From contig NC_041007.1 of NCBI RefSeq assembly GCF_004193775.1, forward strand, positions 30,570,699 through 30,634,698: a DNA stretch of 64,000 nt. Direction: 5' to 3'. Made by a program: the position numbers and the translations under genes. The notes under the pieces were generated by a model. That model did no database searches, had not been told where the DNA came from, and saw nothing but the letters and a program-made list of their open reading frames with translations. This stretch comes from Glycine soja (taxonomy: Eukaryota > Streptophyta > Magnoliopsida > Fabales > Fabaceae). Shown here piece after piece: positions 11,309 to 22,870 of the stretch. Every line of letters begins with the position of its first letter. Within the stretch, counting starts at the first letter, position 1.

Positions 11309-12284
11309 TGATGCAATCCTCCCTAGGAAGGGACCAATCACTAGAACCATGAGCAAGAGGCTCCAAGAAGATTGGGCTAGAGCTGCTGAAGAAGGCCCTA
11401 GGGTTCTCATGAACCTTAGGGTAGATTTCTGAGCCCATGGGCCAAGGTTGGGTCCAATTATCTTTGTACATATTAGACTAGGATGTCATTATATTTGGTC
11501 CTTGTATATAGGGCTCCATATTGTAGGTAGGGTACCCTAGAAATATAAGATTTTTCAGCCCTTGTATTTTTGGGCACCTAGACTAGTTTTTGTATTAGGG
11601 GTAGTTTTGTAATTTCACATGCACTAAGTGGATATTTGATGTGTGTGGTTGGAAATAAATTTAATTGAATTGGTAGAAGCCCAATCCAATTAAATCTTAG
11701 AGGGGGAGGTGAGCATTTGCTTACTACACCCCATTGCCACATCATATAGTCACACTTTGTGCATGTCCTTCATGCTTTTCATGCCTCATGACACCTAAGC
11801 ACACTTAGTGGAGAATCTTGTAATTGATCTTGGATTAGTGGGCTGAACCATAACTAAAATTCACTAATCATAATTAGTGAAATTTTGGCTCCAAAGTTTG
11901 GCTCCACAAATTCAATTTCAAATTCAAGTGAAATTTGAATTTCCCTCCAATTTTGTGTGACACTTAGGCTATAAATAGAGGTCATGTGTGTGTATTTTTT
12001 TGAACTTTGATCATTTGAATATTAACTTCAGATTTCAGAGCTCTTTTGGAGCACAAAATTTCGTGCTCTTCTCTCCCTCTCCCTTCATTCATCTCCTTCT
12101 TCCTCCAAGCTCTTATCCATGGCCTCCTATGGTGGTGAGCTTCTTCTAGACTCATCTTCTCCTTGAAGTGGCGTCTCCTCTCTCTCTTCCTTCTCCATTC
12201 CGCTGCCATTTATCTTCCAAGAAGCAAAGGAATCCATTGATGAAGAAGATCCTAGGCCTACAAGCTCCAATGGAGCTTGCATCA
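11309..12284 (+). repeat. 5' LTR of the chromovirus-type element
   Basis: It is 976 bp, identical by eye to 18812-19787. It carries the terminal inverted repeat TGATGCAA and TTGCATCA, a TATA box TATAAATA at 11970-11977 and CT-rich 5'UTR sequence afterwards. The first 124 bases are copies of the pol 3' end, because the pol frame runs into the LTR. Confidence 0.97.
11970..11977 (+). promoter_or_regulatory. TATA box of the chromovirus-type 5' LTR
   Basis: TATAAATA lies in GGCTATAAATAGAGG, the usual plant TATA context. The same site is at 19473-19480 in the 3' LTR. Transcription would start about 30 bases downstream. Confidence 0.75.
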
Positions 12285-12286
12285 TG

Positions 12287-12300
12287 TGGTATCAAGAGCA
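12287..12300 (+). other. Primer binding site (initiator tRNA-Met type)
   Basis: TGGTATCAAGAGCA lies two bases after the LTR. It fits the tRNA-iMet complement TGGTATCAGAGC except for one extra A, which would be a one-base bulge in the primer duplex. Confidence 0.85.
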
Positions 12301-14129
12301 TCTTCATCTAGGTGATGTTCTTTTGCTTCCTCTATCTTTTTGTTCGGTGAATTCTCTTTAATTCCTTGTTTTTCATCTTATTCTCCATGTATATCCTCCA
12401 TTTTCTTGTGGTTTGGTGCTGTTTAGAGTAGATTCAAAAAAAAAATAAACCGATTAAATCTTAGATCTACACTTGTTCTTGCATTTCTATGGTTCAAATT
12501 TTGTAGATCTACTCTTGAATCTTGTTTTTGTGTTGATTTTAGGTTCTATCAATTTTCATTCATAATATTCTTGTGCTGAACCTTTAGATCTAAATTTTGT
12601 TCCAAAATATTGATTAGAAAAAAAAACACAAAAATCTAAGTGTAAATCACTTAATCCATGTTGTCTTAGAGTCATGTTTAGTCATAGTAATTGTCACATT
12701 ATGCTCTAAGTTTGTGTTGAATTTTTATTTTGCTTTTTGAATTCTAGATACATTTGTTCATGTATTCTTGTCATTCTTAGCCTATCTTTTCAATTTTGAG
12801 TCTAATTCATGCATGTTATTTAGTTCATAACATGTTCTAAATCAATTCCTAGAAGTAGTCTTGTTGTTGAACTCTTTTTTTGTTTTCTAAGATTCCTACA
12901 TGATGCCTATGATGAAGTTGAGATGTGGTGCTGAGTTGTGGCTGGATTTGTGAATCAAATAAGTCTTAAGCTCTCTTGAATTGTGTTATTCAAGATAATT
13001 GAGCATAAGCAAACACAAATTGTAACTATCCAAGCCTTAAGCAACATAAACACTACTCTTGATTTCTAGGTTGAAATCGCTGGTGCAGGCAGCTTGAACA
13101 TACAAAAGTGTATAAATTACTGGGAATTGGTCACTACGATTTTTGAGCTGAAACTTTTACCGAATTTTCTAGACATCTGGACCAAAATTATAAAAAAAGA
13201 ACCAAGCGATTTGGGTTAAAGGAAAAAATAAGAAAAATCTCACAAGTTGGCAGAAAAATCAGTGTCCAGGAAAAAAAAAGAAAAGTGAAAGGAAAGTGTG
13301 CTTGTTGTTTTGGCTCAAAATTTGTTCTATAATTGGTGCATATTTTATACCAATCCTAGTTCTGAAATTTCAATTGAAAATTATTGTGAAAACAAGTGCC
13401 AAAACTAGAGGTTTCTTGAGTCTTTTTTTTTTTTTTTAGTTTTTCTACTCTACTCTAGAGCCATTCTAGGTTTCTCTTTGAGTCCTAGCTTGCTTTTTTG
13501 TGCTTTCCATTGCTTTAATTGTTGAATAATCCTTGGAAATTTGTCTTGTTAAAACTCTATTGGTTTAGCTTTCATTTCATTTTTTTTTTTGTCTTTGGTT
13601 ATTGCTTGTCTCTTTGTTTCCTTGCTTGTGAGTTGCCATATAGGGAATTGGAAAGGAGGATTGGTGCCATATCTTGAAGAATTTGAGTCAAGAAGCAAGG
13701 GGCCAACCACCTTAAGAGCTATTGGACTAAGAAGCACTCCAAATTGAGTGAAACACTAAAGAGAGAATAGCCACCACAATTGAGGACTTTTTTCTTTGTA
13801 ATTTTGTAATTGGCAATTTGCTTTGCTTTCAAATTTTGTAACAAAAAGGCCTTTCATTGGAAGTAAGTTGGGAGCCTCCGCTAGGTCACCCTACTTCCAT
13901 TTGTGTGTAATAATTTTAGGCAATTTTCCCTTAGGATAGTGAGTGTTTTGTTGGGAACCTTAAATGAGGTCATCCAAACACTCTTAGGATCCGCCTAGTT
14001 TGCATTTCTTGCACTTTAATTTCTTGCTTACTTTCATAGCTTATTTCCTTTACCCTCCATTGTCAAACCGCCTAGATAGCTTTCCTTTTTACCAATTAGT
14101 TTTTACCTTATCTTTCACACCTTTTTTTA
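12301..14129 (+). other. Long untranslated leader of the chromovirus-type element
   Basis: About 1.8 kb without a convincing open frame, rich in T and in short T and A runs. It is unusually long for a gypsy leader and likely holds packaging and dimerisation signals. I see no specific motif. Confidence 0.6.
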
Positions 14130-16322
14130 GTGTTTATTTTGGCTAGTTTTAACCATAGTTTCTTTTACCTTTTTTTCAAACCCCCAACAAGAAAGAACCA
14201 TAACTTAGGAACCAACATGAGTCTTCATTCTTCATCTAGTGTTAATGGTGAGGGTTCTACTCCTAAGGACCCCTTGTATAAGATATTAGATGAGTTGAGA
14301 TCCCTTAAGTTGTGGAAAGAAAAACAAGAGAGAAAAGAAAAAGGTAAAAAAAGAGTGGAAGAAATAAGTCAAGATGAAAGAGAGAAAATAAGAGAGGAAG
14401 AAAGAAGAAAAATAATGAAAGAAATGAAAAGAGAAAAACATGCCTCCTATAGTAGTCATGACTCTTGCAAGAGTTTAAGTGAAGAACTTAGCGACTATTA
14501 TAGAGGGCGTCATAGTTCACATACTAAACATCACTCCCAAAGAAGAGAAAAGGATAGAAGGCCTCAAGAGGTTAACATTAGCCTCCCATATTTCCACGGA
14601 AAAGATAATGTTGAGGCCTACTTAGATTGGGAAATGAAGGTTGAACAACTCTTTGCTTGCCATCATATTAGCGAAGAGAGAAAAGTTCCATTGGCTACCC
14701 TTAGCTTTCAAGGGTATGCCCTCTATTGGTGGACTTCCCTTGTTAAAGAACGAAGGATTCATGAGGATCCTCCAGTAGAGTATTGGAATGATCTTAAGAG
14801 TGCCCTTAGGAAGAGGCACATTCCCTCCTACTATGAAAGGGAGCTTATGGACAAGCTCCAAAGGCTTAGACAAGGGAGTATGAGTGTTGAAGAATATAGA
14901 CAACAAATGGAACTACTCCTTTTAAGAGCTGGACTTAGGGAGGAGGAAAGAACAAGCATAGCTAGGTTCCTTAGTGGGCTCAATATGGAAGTGAGGGACA
15001 AGGTTGAACTCCTTCCATATAGGGACCTAGATGAGCTAGTCCAACTTTGTATAAGAGTGGAGCAACAACTTAAAAGAAAACCTTCTTCAAAATCTTATGG
15101 CTCTCACTCTTATCCAAGGAAGGACCAAGCCCATGGAATTTTAGGGGCTGCACCTTCAAAACCCAAGGAAGATAAGGGTAAGACCATAGAGAAATGCACC
15201 CCTAAGACTAGTTCCCAAGAAAGGACTAGCAACATTAAATGCTTCAAATGTCTTGGGAGAGGTCACATTGCCTCTCAATGCCCCACAAAGAAAACCATGA
15301 TCATGAGGGGTCAAGACATTTATAGTAGTCAAGAGGAGACTACTTCTTGCCCTTCCTCTAGTGGAAGTGAAGATGAAGTAAGGGGTGAAGAGTCTAGTGA
15401 GGAAGTCTACCCTCATGAAGAAGGTGACCTTTTAATGGTTAGAAGGCTCCTTGGAGGTCAATCTTGTGATCTATCTCAATCCCAAAGAGAGAACATCTTT
15501 CATACAAGATGCAAAATTTTAGATAAAACTTGTTCTCTCATTGTGGATAGTGGATCTTGTTGCAATTGTTGTAGCACAAGATTAGTTTCCAAGTTGAACC
15601 TCACTATCATTCCCCACCCAAAACCTTATAAACTTCAATGGCTCAATGAGCAAGGGGAAATGATAGTTAACCAACAAGTGAAGGTACCTTTCTCCATTGG
15701 GACATATAAGGATGAAGTTAATTGTGATATAGTTCCCATGGAGGCAGGACATATTCTTTTAGGAAGGCCGTGGCAATTTGATAGGAAGATCATTTATAAT
15801 GGCCTAACTAATGAGATTAGCCTCACCCATCTTGGCACTAAATTTGTGTTGCATCCTCAAACACCTTCACAGGTGGCCAAAGATCAACTAACTATGAAAG
15901 ATAAGAGGGATGAGGAAGAAAAATTAGAAAAACAAAAGAAAAAGAAGGATAGTAAGGTCTTGTCTTCAAAGGCCAGGGGGAAGGAAAAAGAGGGAAAGGA
16001 TTCCTCCAAGAAGATTGTTAAGAAGGAAAATCATTTTGCAACAAAAGGTGATATTAAAAGAGCACTCCTTCTTAAACAATCTTTCTACCTTCTCCTATCA
16101 AGGGAAACATCCCTTAGCACTGCCACAATTCCTACATTTGAGACCTTACCCCCAAAGGTCCAAGAACTCTTACATGAATTTGGTGATATATTTCCCAAAG
16201 AGATACCCCCTGGGCTACCTCCTTTAAGGGGAATAGAACACCAAATAGATTTAGTCCCAGGAGCAAGCCTTCCTAATAGGCCAGCCTATAGGACTAACCC
16301 TCAGGAGACTAAGGAGATATAG
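14130..16322 (+). CDS. Gag-protease of the chromovirus-type element
   Basis: Gag forms the particle and the aspartic protease matures the polyprotein. The likelier start is the ATG at 14217 (MSLHSSSS), residue 30 of the longest frame. A charged Lys/Glu-rich N-terminal stretch is followed by the capsid domain (residues about 150-315, with the YWWTSL motif). A CCHC zinc knuckle [14 protein letters not shown] starts at residue 371, and the protease active site DSG is at residues 473-475. The frame ends at TAG (16320-16322) between protease and RT; the following sequence continues in the same frame. Family members usually have one uninterrupted gag-pol frame, so this is either a fresh nonsense change (CAG to TAG would explain it) or a readthrough site. 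Confidence 0.93.
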   Translation: MFILASFNHSFFYLFFKPPTRKNHNLGTNMSLHSSSSVNGEGSTPKDPLYKILDELRSLKLWKEKQERKEKGKKRVEEISQDEREKIREEERRKIMKEMKREKHASYSSHDSCKSLSEELSDYYRGRHSSHTKHHSQRREKDRRPQEVNISLPYFHGKDNVEAYLDWEMKVEQLFACHHISEERKVPLATLSFQGYALYWWTSLVKERRIHEDPPVEYWNDLKSALRKRHIPSYYERELMDKLQRLRQGSMSVEEYRQQMELLLLRAGLREEERTSIARFLSGLNMEVRDKVELLPYRDLDELVQLCIRVEQQLKRKPSSKSYGSHSYPRKDQAHGILGAAPSKPKEDKGKTIEKCTPKTSSQERTSNIKCFKCLGRGHIASQCPTKKTMIMRGQDIYSSQEETTSCPSSSGSEDEVRGEESSEEVYPHEEGDLLMVRRLLGGQSCDLSQSQRENIFHTRCKILDKTCSLIVDSGSCCNCCSTRLVSKLNLTIIPHPKPYKLQWLNEQGEMIVNQQVKVPFSIGTYKDEVNCDIVPMEAGHILLGRPWQFDRKIIYNGLTNEISLTHLGTKFVLHPQTPSQVAKDQLTMKDKRDEEEKLEKQKKKKDSKVLSSKARGKEKEGKDSSKKIVKKENHFATKGDIKRALLLKQSFYLLLSRETSLSTATIPTFETLPPKVQELLHEFGDIFPKEIPPGLPPLRGIEHQIDLVPGASLPNRPAYRTNPQETKEI

Positions 16323-18935
16323 TCTCAGGCTAAAGAATTGTTGGAGAAGGGCTGGGTCCAAGAGAGCCTAAGCCCATGTGCTGTGCCAGTGTTGTTGGTG
16401 CCCAAAAAGGATGGTACGTGGAGAATGTGTACAGATTGCAGGGCCATCAACAACATCATTGTAAAGTATAGGCACCCCATTCCTAGACTTGATGATCTGC
16501 TTGATGAGTTGCATGGTGCCAATATCTTTTCAAAAATTGATCTTAAAAGTGGTTATCACCAAATCAGGATGAAAAAGGGTGATGAGTGGAAAACTGCTTT
16601 CAAGACCAAGTTTGGTTTGTATGAATGGCTAGTGATGCCTTTTGGGCTCACTAATGCACCAAGCACCTTTATGAGGCTTATGCATCATGTCTTAAGGGAT
16701 TTCATAGGTAGATTTGTAGTTGTTTATTTTGATGATATTTTAGTGTATAGTAGGAGCCTAGATTTTCACTTAGGACATCTCAGACAAGTTCTTTCAGTCC
16801 TTAGGAAAAACACCCTCTATGCAAATATAGAGAAGTGTACCTTTTGTGTAGATAATATAGTTTTCTTAGGTTTTGTAGTTGGTAGAAATGGGGTCCAAGT
16901 GGACCCTGAGAAAATCAAGGCCATCCAAGAATGGCCCACCCCAAAAAGTGTGGGAGATATTAGGAGCTTCCATGGGTTAGCAAGCTTATATAGAAGGTTC
17001 GTTCCTAATTTCTCTACAATTGCATCACCTCTCAATGAGCTGGTGAAGAAGAATGTGGCATTTACCTGGGGTGAAAAACAAGAGCAAGCCTTTGCTTTGC
17101 TCAAAGAAAAGCTTATTAAGGCACCTGTTCTAGCTCTTCCTGACTTTTCTAAAACTTTTGAGCTAGAATGTGATGCCTCTGGAGTGGGAGTTGGAGCTGT
17201 ATTGTTACAAGGTGGGCACCCTATTGCTTATTTTAGTGAAAAACTTCATAGTGCCACCCTCAACTACCCCACCTATGATAAAGAGCTTTATGCCTTAATA
17301 AGAGCCCTCCAAACTTGGGAACATTACCTTGTTTCCAAGGAATTTGTCATTCATAGTGATCATCAATCACTTAAGTACATTAGAGGGCAAAGCAAGTTAA
17401 ACAAGAGGCATGCAAAATGGGTAGAGTACCTAGAGCAATTTCCATATGTTATCAAATACAAAAAGGGAAAAACAAATGTGGTAGCTGATGCCCTCTCTAG
17501 GAGACACACATTGTTTTGCTCCCTAGGAGCTCAAATTTTAGGATTTGATAATATTAGGGACTTGTATGCTTTAGATGAACATTTCTCTCCCATTTATGAC
17601 AGTTGTGGGAAAAAGGCCCAAGATGGATTCTATTTGGCTGAGGGGTATTTGTTCAAAGAGGGAAAGCTTTGCATACCCCAAGGATCCATTAGGAAATTAC
17701 TAGTGAAAGAGAGCCATGAGGGTGGGCTCATGGGCCACTTTGGGATAGACAAGACCCTTGTCTTACTCAAAGAAAAGTTTTATTGGCCCCATATGAAGAA
17801 AGATGTCCATAAGCATTGCACTAGGTGTGTGGCTTGTTTACAAGCCAAGTCTAGGGTGATGCCTCATGGGCTATACACACCCTTACCCATCCCATCTGCA
17901 CCTTGGGTAGACATTAGTATGGACTTTGTCCTTGGGCTTCCTAGAACCCAAAGAGGTGTAGACTCTATCTTTGTGGTGGTGGATAGGTTTAGCAAGATGG
18001 CACACTTTATACCATGCCACAAGGTGGATGATGCTTCCCACATCTCAAAACTCTTTTTCAGGGAAGTTGTGAGACTCCATGGTTTGCCTAGGACCATTGT
18101 GTCAGATAGAGATGCTAAGTTCCTTAGCCACTTCTGGAAAACCTTATGGGCTAAGTTAGGAACTAAACTTCTTTTCTCTACCACTTGTCATCCACAAACT
18201 GATGGGCAAACAGAGGTAGTGAATAGGTCTTTATCCACCCTTTTAAGGGCTCTTCTGAAAGGCAACCATAAGTCTTGGGATGAGTATCTTCCTCATGTAG
18301 AATTTGCCTACAACAGGGGGGTTCATAGAACCACCAAGCAGTCCCCTTTTGAGGTTGTCTATGGGTTCAATCCCCTAACACCGTTAGACCTAATTCCCCT
18401 CCCACTGGACACTTCTTTTATACATAAAGAAGGGGAATCTAGGTCAGAATTTGTAAAGAAGATGCATGAGAGGGTTAAGAACCAAATAGAGAATCAAACA
18501 AAGGTGTATTCAACTAAAGGCAATAGAGGAAGAAAAGAGCTAGTTCTTAATGAGGGTGACTGGGTTTGGCTCCATCTTAGGAAGGATAGATTCCCTACTA
18601 AAAGGAAATCCAAGCTTAGCCCTAGAGGGGATGGACCTTTTCAGGTTTTGGAGAGGATCAATAACAATGCCTATAGGTTGGACCTCCCAGAAGAGTATGG
18701 AGTCAGCACCACTTTTACAATTTCTGATTTAACTCCTTTTGCAGGTGGAGCTGATATTGAGGAGGAGGAACTAACAGATTTGAGGTCAAATCCTCTTCAA
18801 GGGGAAGGGGATGATGCAATCCTCCCTAGGAAGGGACCAATCACTAGAACCATGAGCAAGAGGCTCCAAGAAGATTGGGCTAGAGCTGCTGAAGAAGGCC
18901 CTAGGGTTCTCATGAACCTTAGGGTAGATTTCTGA
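16323..18935 (+). CDS. RT-RNase H-integrase of the chromovirus-type element
   Basis: It is in the same frame as gag-protease, right after the TAG; the first ATG is at 16338. Counting from that ATG, the RT catalytic YFDD is at residues 130-133 and RNase H starts near residue 275 (ECDASG). Integrase has the HHCC zinc region near residue 468 and the catalytic triad at D529, D590 and E626 (35 residues between the last two). The SH3-like [14 protein letters not shown] is near residue 735. All catalytic residues are present. The last 41 codons lie inside the 3' LTR. No canonical chromodomain is recognised; the tail [13 protein letters not shown] could be a CR-type motif. If the TAG is not read through, pol would not be made from this copy. 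Confidence 0.93.
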   Translation, partial: SQAKELLEKGWVQESLSPCAVPVLLVPKKDGTWRMCTDCRAINNIIVKYRHPIPRLDDLLDELHGANIFSKIDLKSGYHQIRMKKGDEWKTAFKTKFGLYEWLVMPFGLTNAPSTFMRLMHHVLRDFIGRFVVVYFDDILVYSRSLDFHLGHLRQVLSVLRKNTLYANIEKCTFCVDNIVFLGFVVGRNGVQVDPEKIKAIQEWPTPKSVGDIRSFHGLASLYRRFVPNFSTIASPLNELVKKNVAFTWGEKQEQAFALLKEKLIKAPVLALPDFSKTFELECDASGVGVGAVLLQGGHPIAYFSEKLHSATLNYPTYDKELYALIRALQTWEHYLVSKEFVIHSDHQSLKYIRGQSKLNKRHAKWVEYLEQFPYVIKYKKGKTNVVADALSRRHTLFCSLGAQILGFDNIRDLYALDEHFSPIYDSCGKKAQDGFYLAEGYLFKEGKLCIPQGSIRKLLVKESHEGGLMGHFGIDKTLVLLKEKFYWPHMKKDVHKHCTRCVACLQAKSRVMPHGLYTPLPIPSAPWVDISMDFVLGLPRTQRGVDSIFVVVDRFSKMAHFIPCHKVDDASHISKLFFREVVRLHGLPRTIVSDRDAKFLSHFWKTLWAKLGTKLLFSTTCHPQTDGQTEVVNRSLSTLLRALLKGNHKSWDEYLPHVEFAYNRGVHRTTKQSPFEVVYGFNPLTPLDLIPLPLDTSFIHKEGESRSEFVKKMHERVKNQIENQTKVYSTKGNRGRKELVLNEGDWVWLHLRKDRFPTKRKSKLSPRGDGPFQVLERINNNAYRLDLPEEYGVSTTFTISDLTPFAGGADIEEEELTDLRSNPLQGEGDDAILPRKGPITRTMSKRLQEDWARAAEEGPRVLMNLRVDF
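18799..18811 (+). other. Polypurine tract of the chromovirus-type element
   Basis: AAGGGGAAGGGGA directly precedes the 3' LTR and lies within the pol reading frame. Confidence 0.92.
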
Positions 18936-19787
18936 GCCCATGGGCCAAGGTTGGGTCCAATTATCTTTGTACATATTAGACTAGGATGTCATTATATTTG
19001 GTCCTTGTATATAGGGCTCCATATTGTAGGTAGGGTACCCTAGAAATATAAGATTTTTCAGCCCTTGTATTTTTGGGCACCTAGACTAGTTTTTGTATTA
19101 GGGGTAGTTTTGTAATTTCACATGCACTAAGTGGATATTTGATGTGTGTGGTTGGAAATAAATTTAATTGAATTGGTAGAAGCCCAATCCAATTAAATCT
19201 TAGAGGGGGAGGTGAGCATTTGCTTACTACACCCCATTGCCACATCATATAGTCACACTTTGTGCATGTCCTTCATGCTTTTCATGCCTCATGACACCTA
19301 AGCACACTTAGTGGAGAATCTTGTAATTGATCTTGGATTAGTGGGCTGAACCATAACTAAAATTCACTAATCATAATTAGTGAAATTTTGGCTCCAAAGT
19401 TTGGCTCCACAAATTCAATTTCAAATTCAAGTGAAATTTGAATTTCCCTCCAATTTTGTGTGACACTTAGGCTATAAATAGAGGTCATGTGTGTGTATTT
19501 TTTTGAACTTTGATCATTTGAATATTAACTTCAGATTTCAGAGCTCTTTTGGAGCACAAAATTTCGTGCTCTTCTCTCCCTCTCCCTTCATTCATCTCCT
19601 TCTTCCTCCAAGCTCTTATCCATGGCCTCCTATGGTGGTGAGCTTCTTCTAGACTCATCTTCTCCTTGAAGTGGCGTCTCCTCTCTCTCTTCCTTCTCCA
19701 TTCCGCTGCCATTTATCTTCCAAGAAGCAAAGGAATCCATTGATGAAGAAGATCCTAGGCCTACAAGCTCCAATGGAGCTTGCATCA
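18812..19787 (+). repeat. 3' LTR of the chromovirus-type element
   Basis: 976 bp, the same length as and by eye identical to 11309-12284. It ends TTGCATCA, followed by TSD ggagg. It carries the pol stop codon (ending at 18935) and a TATA box at 19473-19480. Confidence 0.97.
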
Positions 19788-20689
19788 GGAGGAGGTGAAG
19801 GAGTACGCTCATCTTGAGGAGGGAGTTCATCTTTCTTCAGCCATTGACCATTCCGATCCTTACGGTATCCAAAGGAAGTCACTGCACCAGCACCAATTGC
19901 AAAGGAACGCTTGACTTGAACAAATGGTTCATCATCAAGCGGAATTTGAAAATGACGCAGAAACAAAGTTATCAATTGAGGGTAAGGGAGAGGTGCATTG
20001 GCCCGTAATGCCTTATGCATTCGGTACCGAACCAAGTGAGCCCAGTCAATCTGACGACCGGTAAGGAAAGCCCACATCAGAATCAAATCCTCCTCAGAGG
20101 CTTGTGCCAAATTTGAAGACTGGGGAAGCAAAATTCTAACAATGATATAGTGCATGATGCGATTATCAAATGTTAATGACCCGGCCAATAATCTACCGGT
20201 CATTTCAGCCTGGTCGTTGCAGACCATATGACGAGCATCATGACTAGAATAATCAAATTTCCAGCCATCAACAATGGTGCCCTCAAAAGGTGCACCTTGA
20301 TTGGGTAAATGAGTTAAAGAAAAGAACAATGATTGATCAATGATCATGGGAATACCATGCACCTCAAAAGAAATAATGTCATCCTGAATTTTTAAATTGC
20401 AGTAGAAGACCTTTACAAGTTCAGGATAATGTGGCAATTTTAAGGACATGAAATCAACCAAGCCAGAATTTTGAAACACTTGATAGCAATCAAACGTTTC
20501 ATCATTATAGAAATCTACGTCTAGGTACTTAGGGTCTAAGATGATCCTAGAAGAAAATTGAGAAAGGTACCATAGACGGGTACCTTTCTCAATTTTCTTC
20601 TAGGATGCTTCGGATGGTCCGTGGCGGCGATGGGTAGCAGCAGCGGAGGTGGAGGATGATCCCTTTCTCTTCTTCGATGGTTCTGCCAT
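19788..20689 (-). pseudogene. N-terminal and central part of the copia third ORF (env-position)
   Basis: Reading begins at an ATG at 20687-20689 with a Lys/Ser-rich N-terminus. A long frame (20479 to 19788) then has a globular look and resembles the 'putative plant transposon protein' domain common in legume repeats; that is a family guess from memory of its style (FDNRIMHYIIVRILLPQ). It lies between RNase H and the 3' LTR, where Sireviruses carry an env-like gene. No signal peptide or membrane segment is evident. The frame is broken by a 28-bp fold-back at 20544-20606 that introduces a stop, and by the chromovirus insertion at 19787/19788; it finishes at 11308-11111. Function unknown. Confidence 0.7.
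20544..20606. repeat. Perfect 28-bp inverted repeat (fold-back) in the third ORF
   Basis: Arms 20544-20571 and 20579-20606 are exact reverse complements with a 7-base loop. The left arm starts ATCCTAGAAG and ends AAAGGTACC. The structure interrupts the third ORF near its N-terminus and looks like a snap-back copy. Confidence 0.92.
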
Positions 20690-20869
20690 TTGATGAAGTT
20701 TTAGTGAATTTCAATCGGTGGAAGTGAAAGAGGAGTGAAAAAGAGGAAGATTGGGATTTACGGGACGTGTTTTGGTGAAGATTTGAGTAAGATACGAAGG
20801 TTTGAAGATTTAGGGAAGGAGGAGGCACGAGGAGAAGCCTTGGCTGCGCAGCAACGCTAGTTTCGTAGG

Positions 20870-21030
20870 TATTTATAGATGAGGACGAGTTGTAATCGAT
20901 TACAAGGCTTGGTAATCGATTACAGGAGTAATAAGCCTTCTTGTAATTGATTACAGGATGTTGTAATCGATTACAGGCTGCCTGTTCTTGTGTAATCGAT
21001 TAAACTGGATGGTAATCGATTACCAGAGCA
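20870..21030 (-). promoter_or_regulatory. Internal promoter-like cluster upstream of the copia third ORF
   Basis: On the minus strand, six copies or near-copies of GTAATCGATTAC (about 21028 down to 20886) are followed by a TATA box CTATAAATA (plus-strand TATTTATAG at 20870-20878). About 180 bases further is the ORF3 ATG (20689). The LTR has the same arrangement: palindromes, then TATA. Confidence 0.6.
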
Positions 21031-21248
21031 TAAACTAGGCTAGTTTCTAAAAAAATTACCTATGTCTATGCTAAATACATCTAATATTATTAATTATCAC
21101 TACTAATGCACTTAATTCAATCATTCAAATATAAAACACACAGGAATTCATAAATTCTATCATAATAACATGAATTTAAACAAAATCAATCAAAGTAACA
21201 TACTTAACATAAACAATCAATCATAAGAATAAATTAATCAATCAATCC
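21031..21248 (-). other. Spacer between RNase H and the third ORF
   Basis: AT-rich, with short repeats of 'aatcaatc' and 'taaaca'. No gene or structured element is seen. Confidence 0.5.
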
Positions 21249-22870
21249 TTATTTATCTAAATCACTAACATTTAAGAGGCCTAATTCCCTTCTAATAGAG
21301 AAGAATGTTTCTTTGGGGAGAGGTTTTGTGAAAATATCAGGAAGTTGATTCTTAGTATCAACAAACTCTAATACACAATCTCCCTTTAGAACATGATCTC
21401 TAAGAAAATGGTGCCTAATTTCTATATGTTTAGTTCTAGAGTGTTGAACTGGATTCTTGGAGAGATTAATTGCACTTGTATTATCACATCTAATAGGTAT
21501 ATGGTCAAGAAGGATTCCATAATCAGAAAGTTGTTGCTTCATCCATAAGATTTGTGCACAACAACTGCCGGCAGAAATATATTCTGCTTCTGCAGTGGAT
21601 AAAGCAACACTATTTTGTTTCTTACTATGCCAAGAAACTAGAGCAAAACCAATGAACTGACAAGTTCCACTTGTGCTCTTTCTATCTATTTTAGAACCGG
21701 CAAAGTCTGAATCAGAATATCCAATTAAGGTGCATGTCGAATTTCTAGGATACCATAAACCTAAGTTCATAGTGCCTACTAAATATCTTATGATTCATTT
21801 AACAGCACTAAGATGTGATTGTTTAGGATTTGATTGAAATCTAGCACACATACACACACTAAACATTATATCAGGTCTGCTAGCAGATAAATAAAGAAGT
21901 GATCTAATCATACCTCGATATTGATTAACATCTATTGACTGACCGGTTTCATCTTTATCTAGATAGCAAGCAATGCTCATTGGTGTAGCCATGTGCTTAG
22001 CATTTTCCATGTTAAATTTGTGGATTAACTCTTTGCAATACTTGGATTGATTGACAAAGATACCATCCTTAGTTTGTTTAATTTGCAATCCAAGAAAGAA
22101 GTTAAGTTCTCCCATCATTGACATTTCAAACTCACTTTGCATGTCATGGGAGAATTCCTTGCACAATAATTCATTAGTGGATCCAAAAATAATGTCATCA
22201 ACATAAATTTGAACTAATAAAATATCATGTGATTTTCTCTTTATAAAAAGAGTAGTATCTACTTTTCCTCTAGAAAAGTCCTTTTCTAAGAGGAACTTAC
22301 TTAGACGCTCGTACCAAGCCCTAGGGGATTGTTTCAAGCCATATAAAGCCTTCTTCAATTTATAGACATGATTTGGCTTATCCAATATTTCAAAACCTGG
22401 TGGTTGTTCAACATATACTTGTTCTTGAATTAAGCCATTTAGAAAAGCACTTTTAACATCCATTTGATAAAGCTTTAAATTCATTATGGATGCATATGCT
22501 AAGAGCATCATAATCTATACCTTCTTCTTGATTATATCCTTTTGCAACTAATCTAGCCTTATTTCTAATGATTATTCCATGTTCATCTAACTTATTTCTA
22601 AATACCCATTTTGTTCCTATGATGGGATAATTTTTAGGTTTCTCTACAAGTTCCCACACATTGTTTCTTTCAAATTGATTCAGTTCTCTTGCATGGCAAT
22701 AATCCAGTTATCATCTACTATGGCTTCTTTTATATTTTTAGGTTCAATCATAGATACAAAAGCCATATAATTGCATAATTCTTTAAGAGAATGCCTAGTT
22801 GTTACCCCTTTTGAGATATCACCAATAATGCTGTCAAGGGATGATCTTTTGAGGCTTTCCATTCTTTTGG
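21249..22870 (-). pseudogene. Copia reverse transcriptase and RNase H (decayed)
   Basis: The minus strand encodes copia RT with the motifs YQMDVKSAFLNG, QPPGFE, LYGLKQSPRAWY and catalytic YVDDIIFGS (frame 22511-21798). RNase H follows, with LSTAEAEYISA and IFTKPLP, ending at 21249. A TGA at 21795-21797 replaces a conserved Trp between them. Around 22500 a short deletion with frameshift removes part of the RT N-terminus; the upstream piece continues at 22659 with WVFRNKLDEHG. The catalytic residues survive but no full protein could be made. Confidence 0.92.

Larger units (their letters stand above)
11309..19787 (+). mobile_element. Young, near-intact chromovirus-type Ty3/gypsy element
   Basis: The TSD ggagg is at 11304-11308 and 19788-19792. 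The LTRs are 976 bp each, appear identical base for base in my reading, and end in TGATGCAA/TTGCATCA. The PBS is at 12287, a 1.9-kb leader follows, then gag-protease (14130 or 14217 to 16322), RT-RNase H-integrase (to 18935) and a PPT at 18799-18811. One in-frame TAG at 16320-16322 separates protease from RT; otherwise one frame runs through. It is the youngest dated insertion here. I see no classical chromodomain. Pol extends into the 3' LTR, as reported for CRM-type chromoviruses, but clade is inference. Confidence 0.97.

Noticed and set aside
11982..12209. Arg/Lys-rich frame repeated identically at 19485-19712
   Set aside because: It is antisense to the CT-rich 5'UTR part of an LTR; identity reflects LTR identity only.
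19655..20479. Host gene reading for the 274-residue frame
   Set aside because: It lies between RNase H and the 3' LTR of a TSD-bounded copia element and continues beyond the nested insertion; it is an element ORF. The last part of that frame, 19655-19787, is LTR sequence.
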